DNA of 14,208 nt from Candidatus Limnocylindria bacterium (GTDB lineage Bacteria > Chloroflexota > Limnocylindria > QHBO01), in contig JASLBU010000040.1 of assembly GCA_030146365.1 (NCBI GenBank), positions 1 to 14,208 on the forward strand, read 5' to 3'. The notes under the pieces were generated by a model. It saw nothing but the letters and a program-made list of their open reading frames with translations, ran no database searches and was not told where the DNA came from. This document shows positions 1 to 6,703 of this stretch, piece by piece. Positions within the stretch are counted from its first letter, which is position 1, and each line of letters opens with the position of its first letter. The translations under genes were made by a program, and so were the position numbers.

Positions 1-31
1 CACGACGGGGTGAGTGTCTGGCCCGCCGCTC

Positions 32-754
32 CTAGCAGCCGGCGGACGTCTCGTGGACGATCGCGCCCGTCGTGACATCCAGCACGATCTCACGTCCGCA
101 CGCCCCTTCCTCGCCGCCCGAGCGGTAGCTCAGGCCGAACAGTCCCCGGTCCGCGGGCGGTGGGAGCCAGCGGGCGGTCCCGAGCACCATGCCGTCGAGG
201 TCGGTCGCCCCCCGCGCGAGGCCGTCCAGAACGCTGACGAGGTCGGGCGGAAGGCTTCGGACATCGGCGCTCACGATCTCGATGGCCATCGAGTCCGGGT
301 CGACCTCCACGACCCAGAGGTCGTCGCCCACCGCTCCGGCATGGGACCCGGCGATCTCCACGGTGCATTCGGTGGTGCCGCAGAACCCGTCGACGGCCAC
401 GTCGTCCCATGGGCTGCCGTCGAACGTCCAGATCGACCTGGCGACGAGATCCGCCACGCCCGGCGTTCGGACCATCGGAGGGACCCGGTCGGGACGCGCC
501 GAAGCCGCCATGGCGGCCAGCAACGCGGGACCGTCCCAGGGCCGTCCGGGCTCGGGCAGGTCGACGGCGGCTGTCGGCTCGGCTGTCGCGTCTCGCGGTG
601 ACGCGACCGTCGGCCGCGGCCCGCCGGTGCTCGCCTCTGGCGTGGTCCCATCGGGGTGCGAGTCCGTCGGCTGCGGGACGGCCGTTCCGCAGCCGGTCAG
701 CGCCAGGGCGAGGAGGAGGGCGGCGCCGGCGAGCCGCTCAGCGAGTGAGCGCAC
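32..754 (-). CDS. Secreted lipoprotein of unknown function
   Basis: Predicted 240-residue lipoprotein. It starts with a GTG at 754 and has a short positive n-region (MRSLAERL), a hydrophobic stretch at residues 9-20 and a lipobox L-T-G-C with the lipidated Cys at residue 22. Lgt and LspA would anchor it to the outer face of the membrane. Residues 23-70 are a Pro/Thr/Ser/Glu-rich linker. The remaining domain (about 70-240) has four cysteines, C125, C130, C219 and C240, the last being the C-terminal residue, so two disulfides are possible. I do not recognise the domain. The start lies inside the end of the upstream SLH protease gene (17-base overlap), which implies co-transcription and perhaps translational coupling; a role with that protease at the cell surface is inference. 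No clear Shine-Dalgarno sequence precedes the GTG. Reading frame and lipobox are convincing; function is unknown. Confidence 0.85.
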   Translation of the reverse strand: MRSLAERLAGAALLLALALTGCGTAVPQPTDSHPDGTTPEASTGGPRPTVASPRDATAEPTAAVDLPEPGRPWDGPALLAAMAASARPDRVPPMVRTPGVADLVARSIWTFDGSPWDDVAVDGFCGTTECTVEIAGSHAGAVGDDLWVVEVDPDSMAIEIVSADVRSLPPDLVSVLDGLARGATDLDGMVLGTARWLPPPADRGLFGLSYRSGGEEGACGREIVLDVTTGAIVHETSAGC

Positions 755-3251
755 GCCGAATGAACGCGGCCATCTGTCCGCGAGTCACGGCACCGTTCGG
801 GCAGTACGTCGTCGCCCCGCAGCCCCGCGTGATGTCCGACTCGGCGAGTGCGTTGATCCGCGCCTCGTGCCGGTTGCCCTCGTCATCCGTGAAGTGGTCA
901 CGGCTCGTGGAGGGCAGGTCGAACGCCCGGACCAGGAAGGTCGCCATCTGGGCACGGGTCACCACCCCATCGGGGCAGAACCGCGTGCCTCCGCAGCCCA
1001 CCGTGATGCCCGCATGGGCCATGGCGTTGATCCGCGCCTCGTGCTTGTTGGTCTCGTCGTCGGTGAAGTAGTCGCGCGGCGAGGCGGGCAGGTCGAGCGC
1101 CCTGGTCAGGAAGGTGGCCATCTGGCCGCGGGTCACCTGGCCGTCCGGGCAGTAGCGGGTCGCGGAGCAGCCAACCGTGATGCCCCTCGCGTAGATCCAG
1201 TTGATGTCCGAGTAGAACTTGTTGAAGTTCGTGTCGACGAACGGGCCGCTGAGGGTCCAGGCCAACCCGTACGGCTCCTCGGCGGCATCGAACCGATCGT
1301 GACGCACCTCGATTCGCATCTTCCCGGTGCTCGTGGCCGTGACGGTCCGGGCCTCGTACGAGTTGTCCCACGAGAACGATCCTGACGCCGTGCCATTCGG
1401 CTGCCGGACGACGAGGTCCAGGTCGGCGGTCAGGGTGTCGGCCTTTCCGGTGTTCGAGCTGCCCGACGTGTGGCTGCTCCATGCCAGGGCGACGTTCACC
1501 TTCTGGCCCTTCACGACCGAGATCTCCTGGGTCACCGTCTGGCCCCGGCTCATGGCTCCGAACTTCCACCCGCCGAACGCCCCGCGATCCAGGATGCGGT
1601 TGCTCCACACGGCCGAGGCCGTTCCAATGCCCTCGTGATCGGCGCTGTATCCGCCGCCGGGCATCGGCGTGCGGCGCATCGCGCCCGCCATGAGGACGGC
1701 ACGCGTCGCCTCGGGCCACGAGGCGAGGGTCGGCACCCGCGCGATGAGCTGCGCCGCGATCCCGGACACGATGGGGCTGGCCACGCTCGTGCCGCTGCCC
1801 GTGGTGCCGTTCGCGGTGCGGACGTTGGCCGCCGGGGCCGACAGGTTCGGCTTGTTGAAGTCCCCGTGCTGATTCCAGGAGGCGCCCGTGCGGTCGCGGT
1901 ACGCGGCCCCGTCCGAGCCGGGGACGTACCACAGCCGGTCGTCGCCGACGCCGCCGGAGCCGCGATCGTCCACGCCACCCACGGTCAGCACGTTGTATCC
2001 GGTGCCGGGGGAGACGACGTCCCAGTTGCCGAAGGTGGAGTAGTTGCCCGACGCCGCCACCACCAGTCGGCCATCCTCCCAGCCGATGGAGTCGAAGTAG
2101 CGGCGCGCCTCCTCGGCGCCCGTGGCGGTGTCCTGGCCGATGCTGGCGTTGACGACGTCGGCGTCACCGCCGGAGGGCGAGACCGACCAATCGGCGGCCG
2201 CGATGATGGCGCGGTCCGTCGAGACGCTCGGCACGTAGCCGCCCGTGCTGGCCGTCACGATATCGGCGCCGGGCGAGACGCCGGCCCACGTGCCGTTGCG
2301 GCTGGCGATCGCGCCCGCAACCCAGGTCGGATGAACGCCCGTCACCACTCGCCCGCTGGTGCTGTAGCTGCGGACGACCTGCCCGGCCAGGTCACCGGTC
2401 GTCTGGCTGTTGTGGTATTCCACGACCGCGACCCGGACGCCGTTCCCCTGGTCGCCGCTCCCGCTGGTCCAGTTCGCACCGACCGTCGGCCCGGCCGAGG
2501 ACATGTGCGTCTTCCACTCCTGCTCGAGGCCGAGGCTCCGGATCGCTCCGCGCTCGGCCATGGCGCTCACGGCACTGGCCGGGACGTCGACGAAGACGAG
2601 CGGCGCCGAGGTGCTCACGTACGCCACTGAGCCACCGAGCGCCTCCACGTCGGCACGGAACGCCTCCGCCGCCGCGGCGATCGCCGTACGGCGCGCTTCC
2701 CACAGGTCGGCTCGGACCGCCCGCGCCTGCTCGAGCGTCTCCGGGACCGGGCGATTGGCCAGCCAGGTGAGCTCGGGGTGCGCGGCCCGCACGGCCGCCT
2801 CGGCCGGCTCCGTGTCGACGTCGAGCCAGACCGCGACGGGCAGCGTCTTGACCGGGGCCGCGCCACGGACGGCGGCCACGAGCGCGCGGTCCGCCTTGCG
2901 CTCGAGGACCGGCTTGGCCGCAACGGCCGCACCGACCGCATCTTCCATGATGGCGACCGACCCCGCCGTCCCTCCGCCGACAGGTCGATAGGCGCTGCGC
3001 ACCTCGCCGGTGCGATGGTCGAGGTATTTGCCGACCCACATCGGCCCGCCGAGCGCGTCGCCCGGCGTGGTGCGTTCGTTGACCAGCTGGTAGTCCGTCG
3101 CGGCGCCGCCGTGCGTCTGCGCGAGGTGTTTCGCGCCCGCGGCGGCATCCGGGTCCGCCGCGACGACCTGGGCAGGGGACATGGCCGCACTCAGCGTGAG
3201 GCTCAGCCCGATGGTGACGGACGAGAGCGCGTTTCGGCGGCGATGCGGCAT
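738..3251 (-). CDS. Subtilisin-like (S8) protease with three C-terminal SLH repeats
   Basis: Predicted 837-residue secreted serine endopeptidase held at the cell surface. Residues 1-32 are a Sec signal peptide (MPHRRRN, then a hydrophobic core). Residues about 130-250 look like a propeptide. The S8 fold runs about 265-550: the strand GVRVAVV leads to E278 where catalytic Asp is expected, H307 lies in GVHPTWVAG, the oxyanion Asn is N403 in ASGN, and the nucleophile is S489 in GTSVASP. A beta-sandwich follows (about 570-668, with DLDLVV and NGTASGSFSWDN). Three SLH repeats begin at 671, 729 and 787 with an exact 58-residue period, each with a VTRxQMA motif and a CX5C pair; SLH domains usually bind cell-wall polymers. 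The frame is open further upstream to 3479, but ATG 3251 gives the signal peptide and has a purine-rich AGGGGTTGGAGACC leader. The lipoprotein gene overlaps the end. Whether the D-to-E change preserves activity is unknown. Confidence 0.93.
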   Translation of the reverse strand: MPHRRRNALSSVTIGLSLTLSAAMSPAQVVAADPDAAAGAKHLAQTHGGAATDYQLVNERTTPGDALGGPMWVGKYLDHRTGEVRSAYRPVGGGTAGSVAIMEDAVGAAVAAKPVLERKADRALVAAVRGAAPVKTLPVAVWLDVDTEPAEAAVRAAHPELTWLANRPVPETLEQARAVRADLWEARRTAIAAAAEAFRADVEALGGSVAYVSTSAPLVFVDVPASAVSAMAERGAIRSLGLEQEWKTHMSSAGPTVGANWTSGSGDQGNGVRVAVVEYHNSQTTGDLAGQVVRSYSTSGRVVTGVHPTWVAGAIASRNGTWAGVSPGADIVTASTGGYVPSVSTDRAIIAAADWSVSPSGGDADVVNASIGQDTATGAEEARRYFDSIGWEDGRLVVAASGNYSTFGNWDVVSPGTGYNVLTVGGVDDRGSGGVGDDRLWYVPGSDGAAYRDRTGASWNQHGDFNKPNLSAPAANVRTANGTTGSGTSVASPIVSGIAAQLIARVPTLASWPEATRAVLMAGAMRRTPMPGGGYSADHEGIGTASAVWSNRILDRGAFGGWKFGAMSRGQTVTQEISVVKGQKVNVALAWSSHTSGSSNTGKADTLTADLDLVVRQPNGTASGSFSWDNSYEARTVTATSTGKMRIEVRHDRFDAAEEPYGLAWTLSGPFVDTNFNKFYSDINWIYARGITVGCSATRYCPDGQVTRGQMATFLTRALDLPASPRDYFTDDETNKHEARINAMAHAGITVGCGGTRFCPDGVVTRAQMATFLVRAFDLPSTSRDHFTDDEGNRHEARINALAESDITRGCGATTYCPNGAVTRGQMAAFIRRALTR

Positions 3252-3254
3252 GGT

Positions 3255-3265
3255 CTCCAACCCCT
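3255..3265 (-). promoter_or_regulatory. Purine-rich ribosome-binding region deciding the protease start
   Basis: Read on the minus strand, AGGGG (3265-3261) and GGAG (3258-3255) lie 9 and 3 bases before ATG 3251. Both resemble Shine-Dalgarno sequences, though the second is close to the start. They support ATG 3251 over upstream in-frame starts and imply a leadered transcript, unlike most units in this window. Confidence 0.5.
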
Positions 3266-3278
3266 GTTCAGCGTGTGA

Positions 3279-3303
3279 CGCCGTGGGACAGTGTCGCACG
3301 GCG
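3279..3303. promoter_or_regulatory. 25-bp near-perfect dyad, operator-like or 5' UTR hairpin
   Basis: The left arm CGCCGTGGGACA and the right arm TGTCGCACGGCG are separated by one G. The reverse complement of the right arm is CGCCGTGCGACA, so 11 of 12 positions pair. The site lies between the divergent protease and M24 genes, 28 bases upstream of the protease ATG. It could be an operator for a dimeric regulator of the protease operon, or a hairpin near the 5' end of the protease mRNA. The sequence shows the symmetry; the role is inference. Confidence 0.55.
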
Positions 3304-3316
3304 CTGGGTTCCAGCG
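3302..3316. repeat. Second short inverted repeat next to the 25-bp dyad
   Basis: CGCTGG, a GTT spacer, then CCAGCG form a perfect 6-bp inverted repeat. It abuts and slightly overlaps the 25-bp dyad, giving two consecutive dyads in the protease control region. In a transcript that includes both it would form a second small hairpin. Function is unknown. Confidence 0.45.
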
Positions 3317-3341
3317 TCCTCCGGCGACGCACCGAGCGCAA
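3313..3341 (-). promoter_or_regulatory. Possible housekeeping promoter of the protease-lipoprotein operon
   Basis: On the minus strand TTGCGC (3341-3336) is followed after exactly 17 bases by GACGCT (3318-3313). These partly match the -35 and -10 consensus. Transcription would start near 3306, placing the 25-bp dyad at the very start of the transcript or over the initiation site. The -10 match is weak. Confidence 0.3.
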
Positions 3342-3354
3342 TGGGCCATCGGTG

Positions 3355-3360
3355 TAGGCT
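3355..3360 (+). promoter_or_regulatory. -10 element TAGGCT for a leaderless M24 peptidase mRNA
   Basis: TAGGCT fits TANNNT and ends 6 bases before ATG 3367, so transcription would start at or next to the A of the start codon. No Shine-Dalgarno sequence precedes the ATG, consistent with leaderless initiation. Confidence 0.55.
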
Positions 3361-3366
3361 CTCGAC

Positions 3367-4503
3367 ATGACAAACGACGCACGGGCACCTGGCCGCGTTG
3401 CGGCTCCGACGTACCGGGATCGCCTGGCGCGAGCCGCGGCCACCGCGGCGGAGCGCGGTGTGGACGCGCTCCTCATCACACCGTCGCCGGACTACACCTA
3501 TCTGCTCGGGTACGGCGCCCCGGCCATGGAGCGGCTGACGTGCCTTGTGATTCCCGCCGACGGCGCGCCGAGCCTCGTGCTCCCGCGGCTGGAGGAGCCG
3601 CTCGCGCGGCACGAGCTCGGAGAGCTGGCCGACGAGCTGCAGATCATTCCCTGGGACGAGACCGACGACCCGGTGCGCGTCGTCCAGCGCCTGGTCGGGA
3701 CGGCGCTGCGCGTGGCGGTGCAGGACCAGATGTGGGCTCGGTTCGCGCTGCGCCTCCGCGCCGCGTTGGACCCCGCGCAGCTGGTGGAGGCGGGGAGCAC
3801 GATGGCCGCGCTACGCATGGTGAAGAGCGCCGACGAGATCGATCTCCTCCGCGCGGCGGCCTCGGCGGCCGACAGCGTCATGCTGGCCGTCACGGGGGAG
3901 CGACTCTCCGGTCGAACGGAATCCGAGCTGAGCCGTCACATTCGGGCGCTCCTCGCCGACGCCGGGCACGATGGAGACACCTTCGCGATCGTGGCGTCGG
4001 GGCCGAATGCCGCGAGCCCGCATCACCATCCGGGCGAGCGAGTCATCATCGAGGGTGACTCGATCGTCCTGGACATCGGCGGGTTTCGGGACGGCTATTC
4101 CAGCGACACGTCGCGGACGGCGTTCATCGGCGAGCCCCCCGCGGACTTCGCGGCGCTGTTCGCCGTGCTCAACCAGGCACAGCGCGTCGCCTGCGAGGCG
4201 GTTCGCCCCGGCGTGCCAGCAGCCGAGATCGATGCGGCCGCTCGCGGCGTCATCACCGACGCCGGCTACGGTGACGCGTTCGTCCATCGCACGGGCCACG
4301 GCATCGGCATGGAGACGCACGAGGAGCCGTACATCGTCGCGTCGAACGAGGCACCGCTGGTCGTCGGCAACGCGTTCAGCGTCGAGCCAGGGATCTATAT
4401 CGGTGGCACGTGGGGCGCGCGAATCGAGGACATCGTCGTGTGCACCGAGGCCGGTGGCGAGCGCCTCAACACCACGTCGACCGAGCTCTACCTGGTCGAG
4501 TGA
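3367..4503 (+). CDS. M24B metallopeptidase, Xaa-Pro aminopeptidase-like
   Basis: Predicted 378-residue cytoplasmic metallopeptidase of the Xaa-Pro aminopeptidase/prolidase group, which removes or splits residues next to proline in peptides. The N-terminal creatinase-type domain spans about 15-145 and the pita-bread catalytic domain about 155-375. All five expected metal ligands are visible: D236 (VLDIGG), D247 (YSSDTSR), H311 (TGHGIGMETHEEP), E340 (SVEPGIY) and E354 (ARIEDIV). Accessory histidines H220 and H318 are also present. Length is normal and there is no signal peptide. ATG 3367 is chosen because a TAGGCT -10 element ends 6 bases upstream. It is divergent from the S8 protease and convergent with the HTH regulator gene. 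Exact specificity (aminopeptidase or dipeptidase) cannot be read from the sequence; I leave the gene symbol blank. Confidence 0.93.
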   Translation: MTNDARAPGRVAAPTYRDRLARAAATAAERGVDALLITPSPDYTYLLGYGAPAMERLTCLVIPADGAPSLVLPRLEEPLARHELGELADELQIIPWDETDDPVRVVQRLVGTALRVAVQDQMWARFALRLRAALDPAQLVEAGSTMAALRMVKSADEIDLLRAAASAADSVMLAVTGERLSGRTESELSRHIRALLADAGHDGDTFAIVASGPNAASPHHHPGERVIIEGDSIVLDIGGFRDGYSSDTSRTAFIGEPPADFAALFAVLNQAQRVACEAVRPGVPAAEIDAAARGVITDAGYGDAFVHRTGHGIGMETHEEPYIVASNEAPLVVGNAFSVEPGIYIGGTWGARIEDIVVCTEAGGERLNTTSTELYLVE

Positions 4504-4526
4504 CGCGAGCGGCGGGCCGGGCGGCA

Positions 4527-4548
4527 GGCGCTCAGGCCGCTCAGCGCC
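4527..4548. terminator. Weak hairpin between convergent genes
   Basis: GGCGCT and AGCGCC form a 6-bp stem around a 10-base loop in the 37-base gap between the M24 gene and the HTH regulator, reaching into the regulator's last codons. There is no T-tract on either side, so it is not a classical intrinsic terminator. It could slow polymerase from either direction. Confidence 0.25.
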
Positions 4549-5197
4549 GCTCCCGGTGCGAGCTGACGAGGGCCATGAGCACCTGGTCGATGGCCGCGTT
4601 GGCCTCATGGAATGCGCTCGTCACGTCGCCGACGTCCGCCGCGCGCCTGCGCATGTGGCCGGTGATGGCGTCGATGACCGGTGAGCGGAAGAACAGGAAC
4701 GCCTCAACGGTTTCGGCGAGCGTGAGGCCCGCCCGGGACGCCTCGGCGCCGTAGAGCCCGCCCATCTTCTCGGCCTCGCCGAGCAGGAGGTCGCGCTCGG
4801 CCTTCTTCGACGCGGCGACGTACTCGATCACGAGCTGGAAGGTTCGCTGCCCCCAGCGCCGGAACTCGTCACGCTGCTCGACCGAGAGGCGCGCCTGCCA
4901 CGGTTGGCCACCGTAGCCCGTGCGCTGGACTCGCCGATGCAGCTCGCCGGCCATGGTCTGGGTGGAGTCCGGCAGACGCTCGACGCCGTAGCGCGCGCGG
5001 CGCGGGGCGTTGATCATGGCCTCGAGGCTCGATCTCAGGAATCGGCGGTGCCCGCCGGGCGTCTGGTAGCTCTGCACCTTCCCGGTATCGGCCCAGCGCC
5101 GCAGCGTGTCCGGGCCGACCCCGACGAGGCGTGACGCGGCACCGAGTGGCAGCCACGGATCGTCCGGGTCGTGGTGGGCCGGGAGCGGTTCGGGCAT
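4541..5197 (-). CDS. Helix-turn-helix regulator (MerR/excisionase type) with C-terminal helical domain
   Basis: Predicted 218-residue DNA-binding protein. Residues 15-56 (LPLGAASRLVGVGPDTLRRW, then a wing carrying TPGGHRRF) are a typical MerR/excisionase-like winged helix. Residues about 95-215 are almost entirely alpha-helical; the pattern around GLTLAETVEAFLFFRSPVIDAI resembles the globin-like N-terminal domain of RsbR-type sensors, which is a tentative match. It starts 7 bases after the stop of the M20 dipeptidase gene, so the two are very likely co-transcribed. It may regulate that operon or respond to a small molecule or stress signal; this is inference. ATG 5197 has no obvious ribosome-binding site, compatible with translational coupling. 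No nearby palindrome identifies its target. Confidence 0.85.
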   Translation of the reverse strand: MPEPLPAHHDPDDPWLPLGAASRLVGVGPDTLRRWADTGKVQSYQTPGGHRRFLRSSLEAMINAPRRARYGVERLPDSTQTMAGELHRRVQRTGYGGQPWQARLSVEQRDEFRRWGQRTFQLVIEYVAASKKAERDLLLGEAEKMGGLYGAEASRAGLTLAETVEAFLFFRSPVIDAITGHMRRRAADVGDVTSAFHEANAAIDQVLMALVSSHRERR

Positions 5198-5204
5198 CGG
5201 CGGC

Positions 5205-6650
5205 TCAGGCTGTGCGGTCGTCGCCCATTCGGAGCTCCGTGGCTTTCATGGCGCCCAGCTCGCCCCAGAGATGCGCGAGGGAGGCGGTCCCGTCGCGGAT
5301 GTTCCGCAGGCTCATCCATTCGTTCGGGGCGTGGAAGTTGCCCGTCGGATTGGCGAAGCCGACCATCAGGGTCTTGAGGCCCAGGTGCGCGTCGAGCGCG
5401 GCCACGACGGGAACCGATCCGCCCGACCGCTGGAAGAGCGGCTCCTTTCCGAAGCCGGCCGTGAGTGCACGCCTGGCCGGCTCGATGCCCGGGTGGTCGA
5501 GCGGCGTGATGACCGGGGCGCCGCCGTGGATCACCTTGATCTCGACGCGGACCGTGGGCGGGGCGATGCGCTCCAGGTGCTCCTTCATCAGGCGCTCGAT
5601 CTGCGCGTACTGCTGATCCGGAACGAGTCGCGTGCTGATCTTGGCCGCCGCCCACGCCGGGATGATGGTCTTCGAGCCCTCGCCCGAGTACCCGCCCCAC
5701 AGGCCGTTGATGTCGAACGTCGGCCGCGCCGACAGGCGCTCGAGCAGCGTGTAGCCTCGCTCGCCCTGCATCGGCTGCGATACGCCGGTCTCGTCTGCCC
5801 AGACTCGTTCGTCGAATGGCAGCTCGGCGTAGGCCGCACGCTCCTCCTCGGTCAGGTCCCGGACGTCGTCGTAGAAGCCCGGAACGGTGACGCGGCCGTC
5901 GGAATCGACCAGGGAGGCGAGCATGCGGACCAGCACGTTTGCCGGGTTGTCGACGCCGCCGCCGTACTGGCCGGAATGGACGTCCTGGCGTGGCCCATGG
6001 ACCTTCACCTCCCAGTAGGCGATCCCGCGCAGCGCGTATCCGATGGCCGGCGTCCCGTCGTCATCGAAGGTGTCGCCGTCCGACACGACGCACACGTCCG
6101 CCCGGAGCAGGTCTCCATGTTCCGCGATGAACTGCTCGACCGGCTCCGAACCGACCTCCTCGTCGCCCTCGAAGAAGAAGCGCAGGTTCACCGGCAGCCG
6201 CCCGGCGGTTCGCATCCACGCCTCGACGGCCTTCAGGTGCATGAAGAGCTGCCCCTTGTCGTCGCCGGCACCACGGGCGTAGACCCGCTCGTCCTCGTGC
6301 CGCGGCTCGAAGGGCGGGCGGACCCACTCGTCGAGCGGGTCGGTGGGCTGCACGTCGTAGTGGCAGTAAACCAGCACGGTGGGCGCATCGGCCCCGGCGT
6401 TCATCCACTCGCCGGTCACGATCGGATGCGCGCTCGTCTCGTGGATGGTTGCCCGCTCCACCCCGAGCCGCGTGAGCTCGTCCACGATCCACTGGGCCGC
6501 GCGTCGGACCTGGTCCACGCGCCCGGGATCGGCCGACACGCTCTCGATGCGCAGGAACTCGTCGAGCTGTGCCAGGTGTTCGGCGTCGTGCTCGCGGAGG
6601 TACGCGACTGCCGCCTCCGCGGCCGCGCTGGTATCGGTCTGGCTCGTCAT
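5205..6650 (-). CDS. M20 family metallodipeptidase
   Basis: Predicted 481-residue cytoplasmic zinc dipeptidase of the M20 family (carnosinase/CNDP or PepV-like). Metal-site motifs appear in order: H97-x-D99 in CHYDVQP, the bridging D130 in GAGDDKGQ, the catalytic acid pair E164-E165 in EGDEEVGS, D193 (or D191) in SDGDTF, and H440 in GNFHAPNEW. H225 in VHSGQYGG belongs to the lid/dimerisation domain spanning about 205-370. Length is normal for the family and there is no signal peptide. The frame stays open upstream to 6848, but ATG 6650 is chosen because TATCAT ends 6 bases before it and the protein N-terminus then matches the family. The HTH regulator gene follows after 7 bases. With the neighbouring M24 enzyme it points to intracellular peptide breakdown. 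The precise dipeptide substrate is not readable. Confidence 0.93.
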   Translation of the reverse strand: MTSQTDTSAAAEAAVAYLREHDAEHLAQLDEFLRIESVSADPGRVDQVRRAAQWIVDELTRLGVERATIHETSAHPIVTGEWMNAGADAPTVLVYCHYDVQPTDPLDEWVRPPFEPRHEDERVYARGAGDDKGQLFMHLKAVEAWMRTAGRLPVNLRFFFEGDEEVGSEPVEQFIAEHGDLLRADVCVVSDGDTFDDDGTPAIGYALRGIAYWEVKVHGPRQDVHSGQYGGGVDNPANVLVRMLASLVDSDGRVTVPGFYDDVRDLTEEERAAYAELPFDERVWADETGVSQPMQGERGYTLLERLSARPTFDINGLWGGYSGEGSKTIIPAWAAAKISTRLVPDQQYAQIERLMKEHLERIAPPTVRVEIKVIHGGAPVITPLDHPGIEPARRALTAGFGKEPLFQRSGGSVPVVAALDAHLGLKTLMVGFANPTGNFHAPNEWMSLRNIRDGTASLAHLWGELGAMKATELRMGDDRTA

Positions 6651-6656
6651 GGCCCG

Positions 6657-6662
6657 ATGATA
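6657..6662 (-). promoter_or_regulatory. -10 element TATCAT for a leaderless M20 dipeptidase mRNA
   Basis: Read on the minus strand, TATCAT (6662-6657) is followed by CGGGCC and then ATG 6650. This is the closest match to TATAAT in the set. It overlaps a weaker plus-strand hexamer GATGAT (6656-6661), which lies 6 bases before an alternative ATG (6668) of the divergent TIMP-like gene. Confidence 0.6.
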
Positions 6663-6703
6663 GACCGATGCAACCGCTCGGCTCCCGCCCGCGTCAGACC
6701 GCC

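Noticed and set aside
741..1241. 174-bp tandem periodicity as a mobile or satellite DNA repeat
   Set aside because: It is fully explained by the three SLH repeats of the encoded protein; divergence at the DNA level shows old protein-domain duplication.
3279..3303. Dyad interpreted as a rho-independent terminator
   Set aside because: It lies between divergent genes, no T-tract follows it on either strand, and no gene ends there.
3282..3325. GGAACC on the minus strand (3311-3306) with downstream CGTC as an ECF-sigma promoter for the protease
   Set aside because: The spacing between GGAACC and the next suitable CGTC is 26 bases, far from the usual 16 or so.
3252..3479. N-terminal extension of the S8 protease to 3479
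   Set aside because: The extra 76 residues are Arg/Ala-rich, would run through the M24 start and the dyads, and would bury the signal peptide. ATG 3251 gives a proper signal peptide and a ribosome-binding region.
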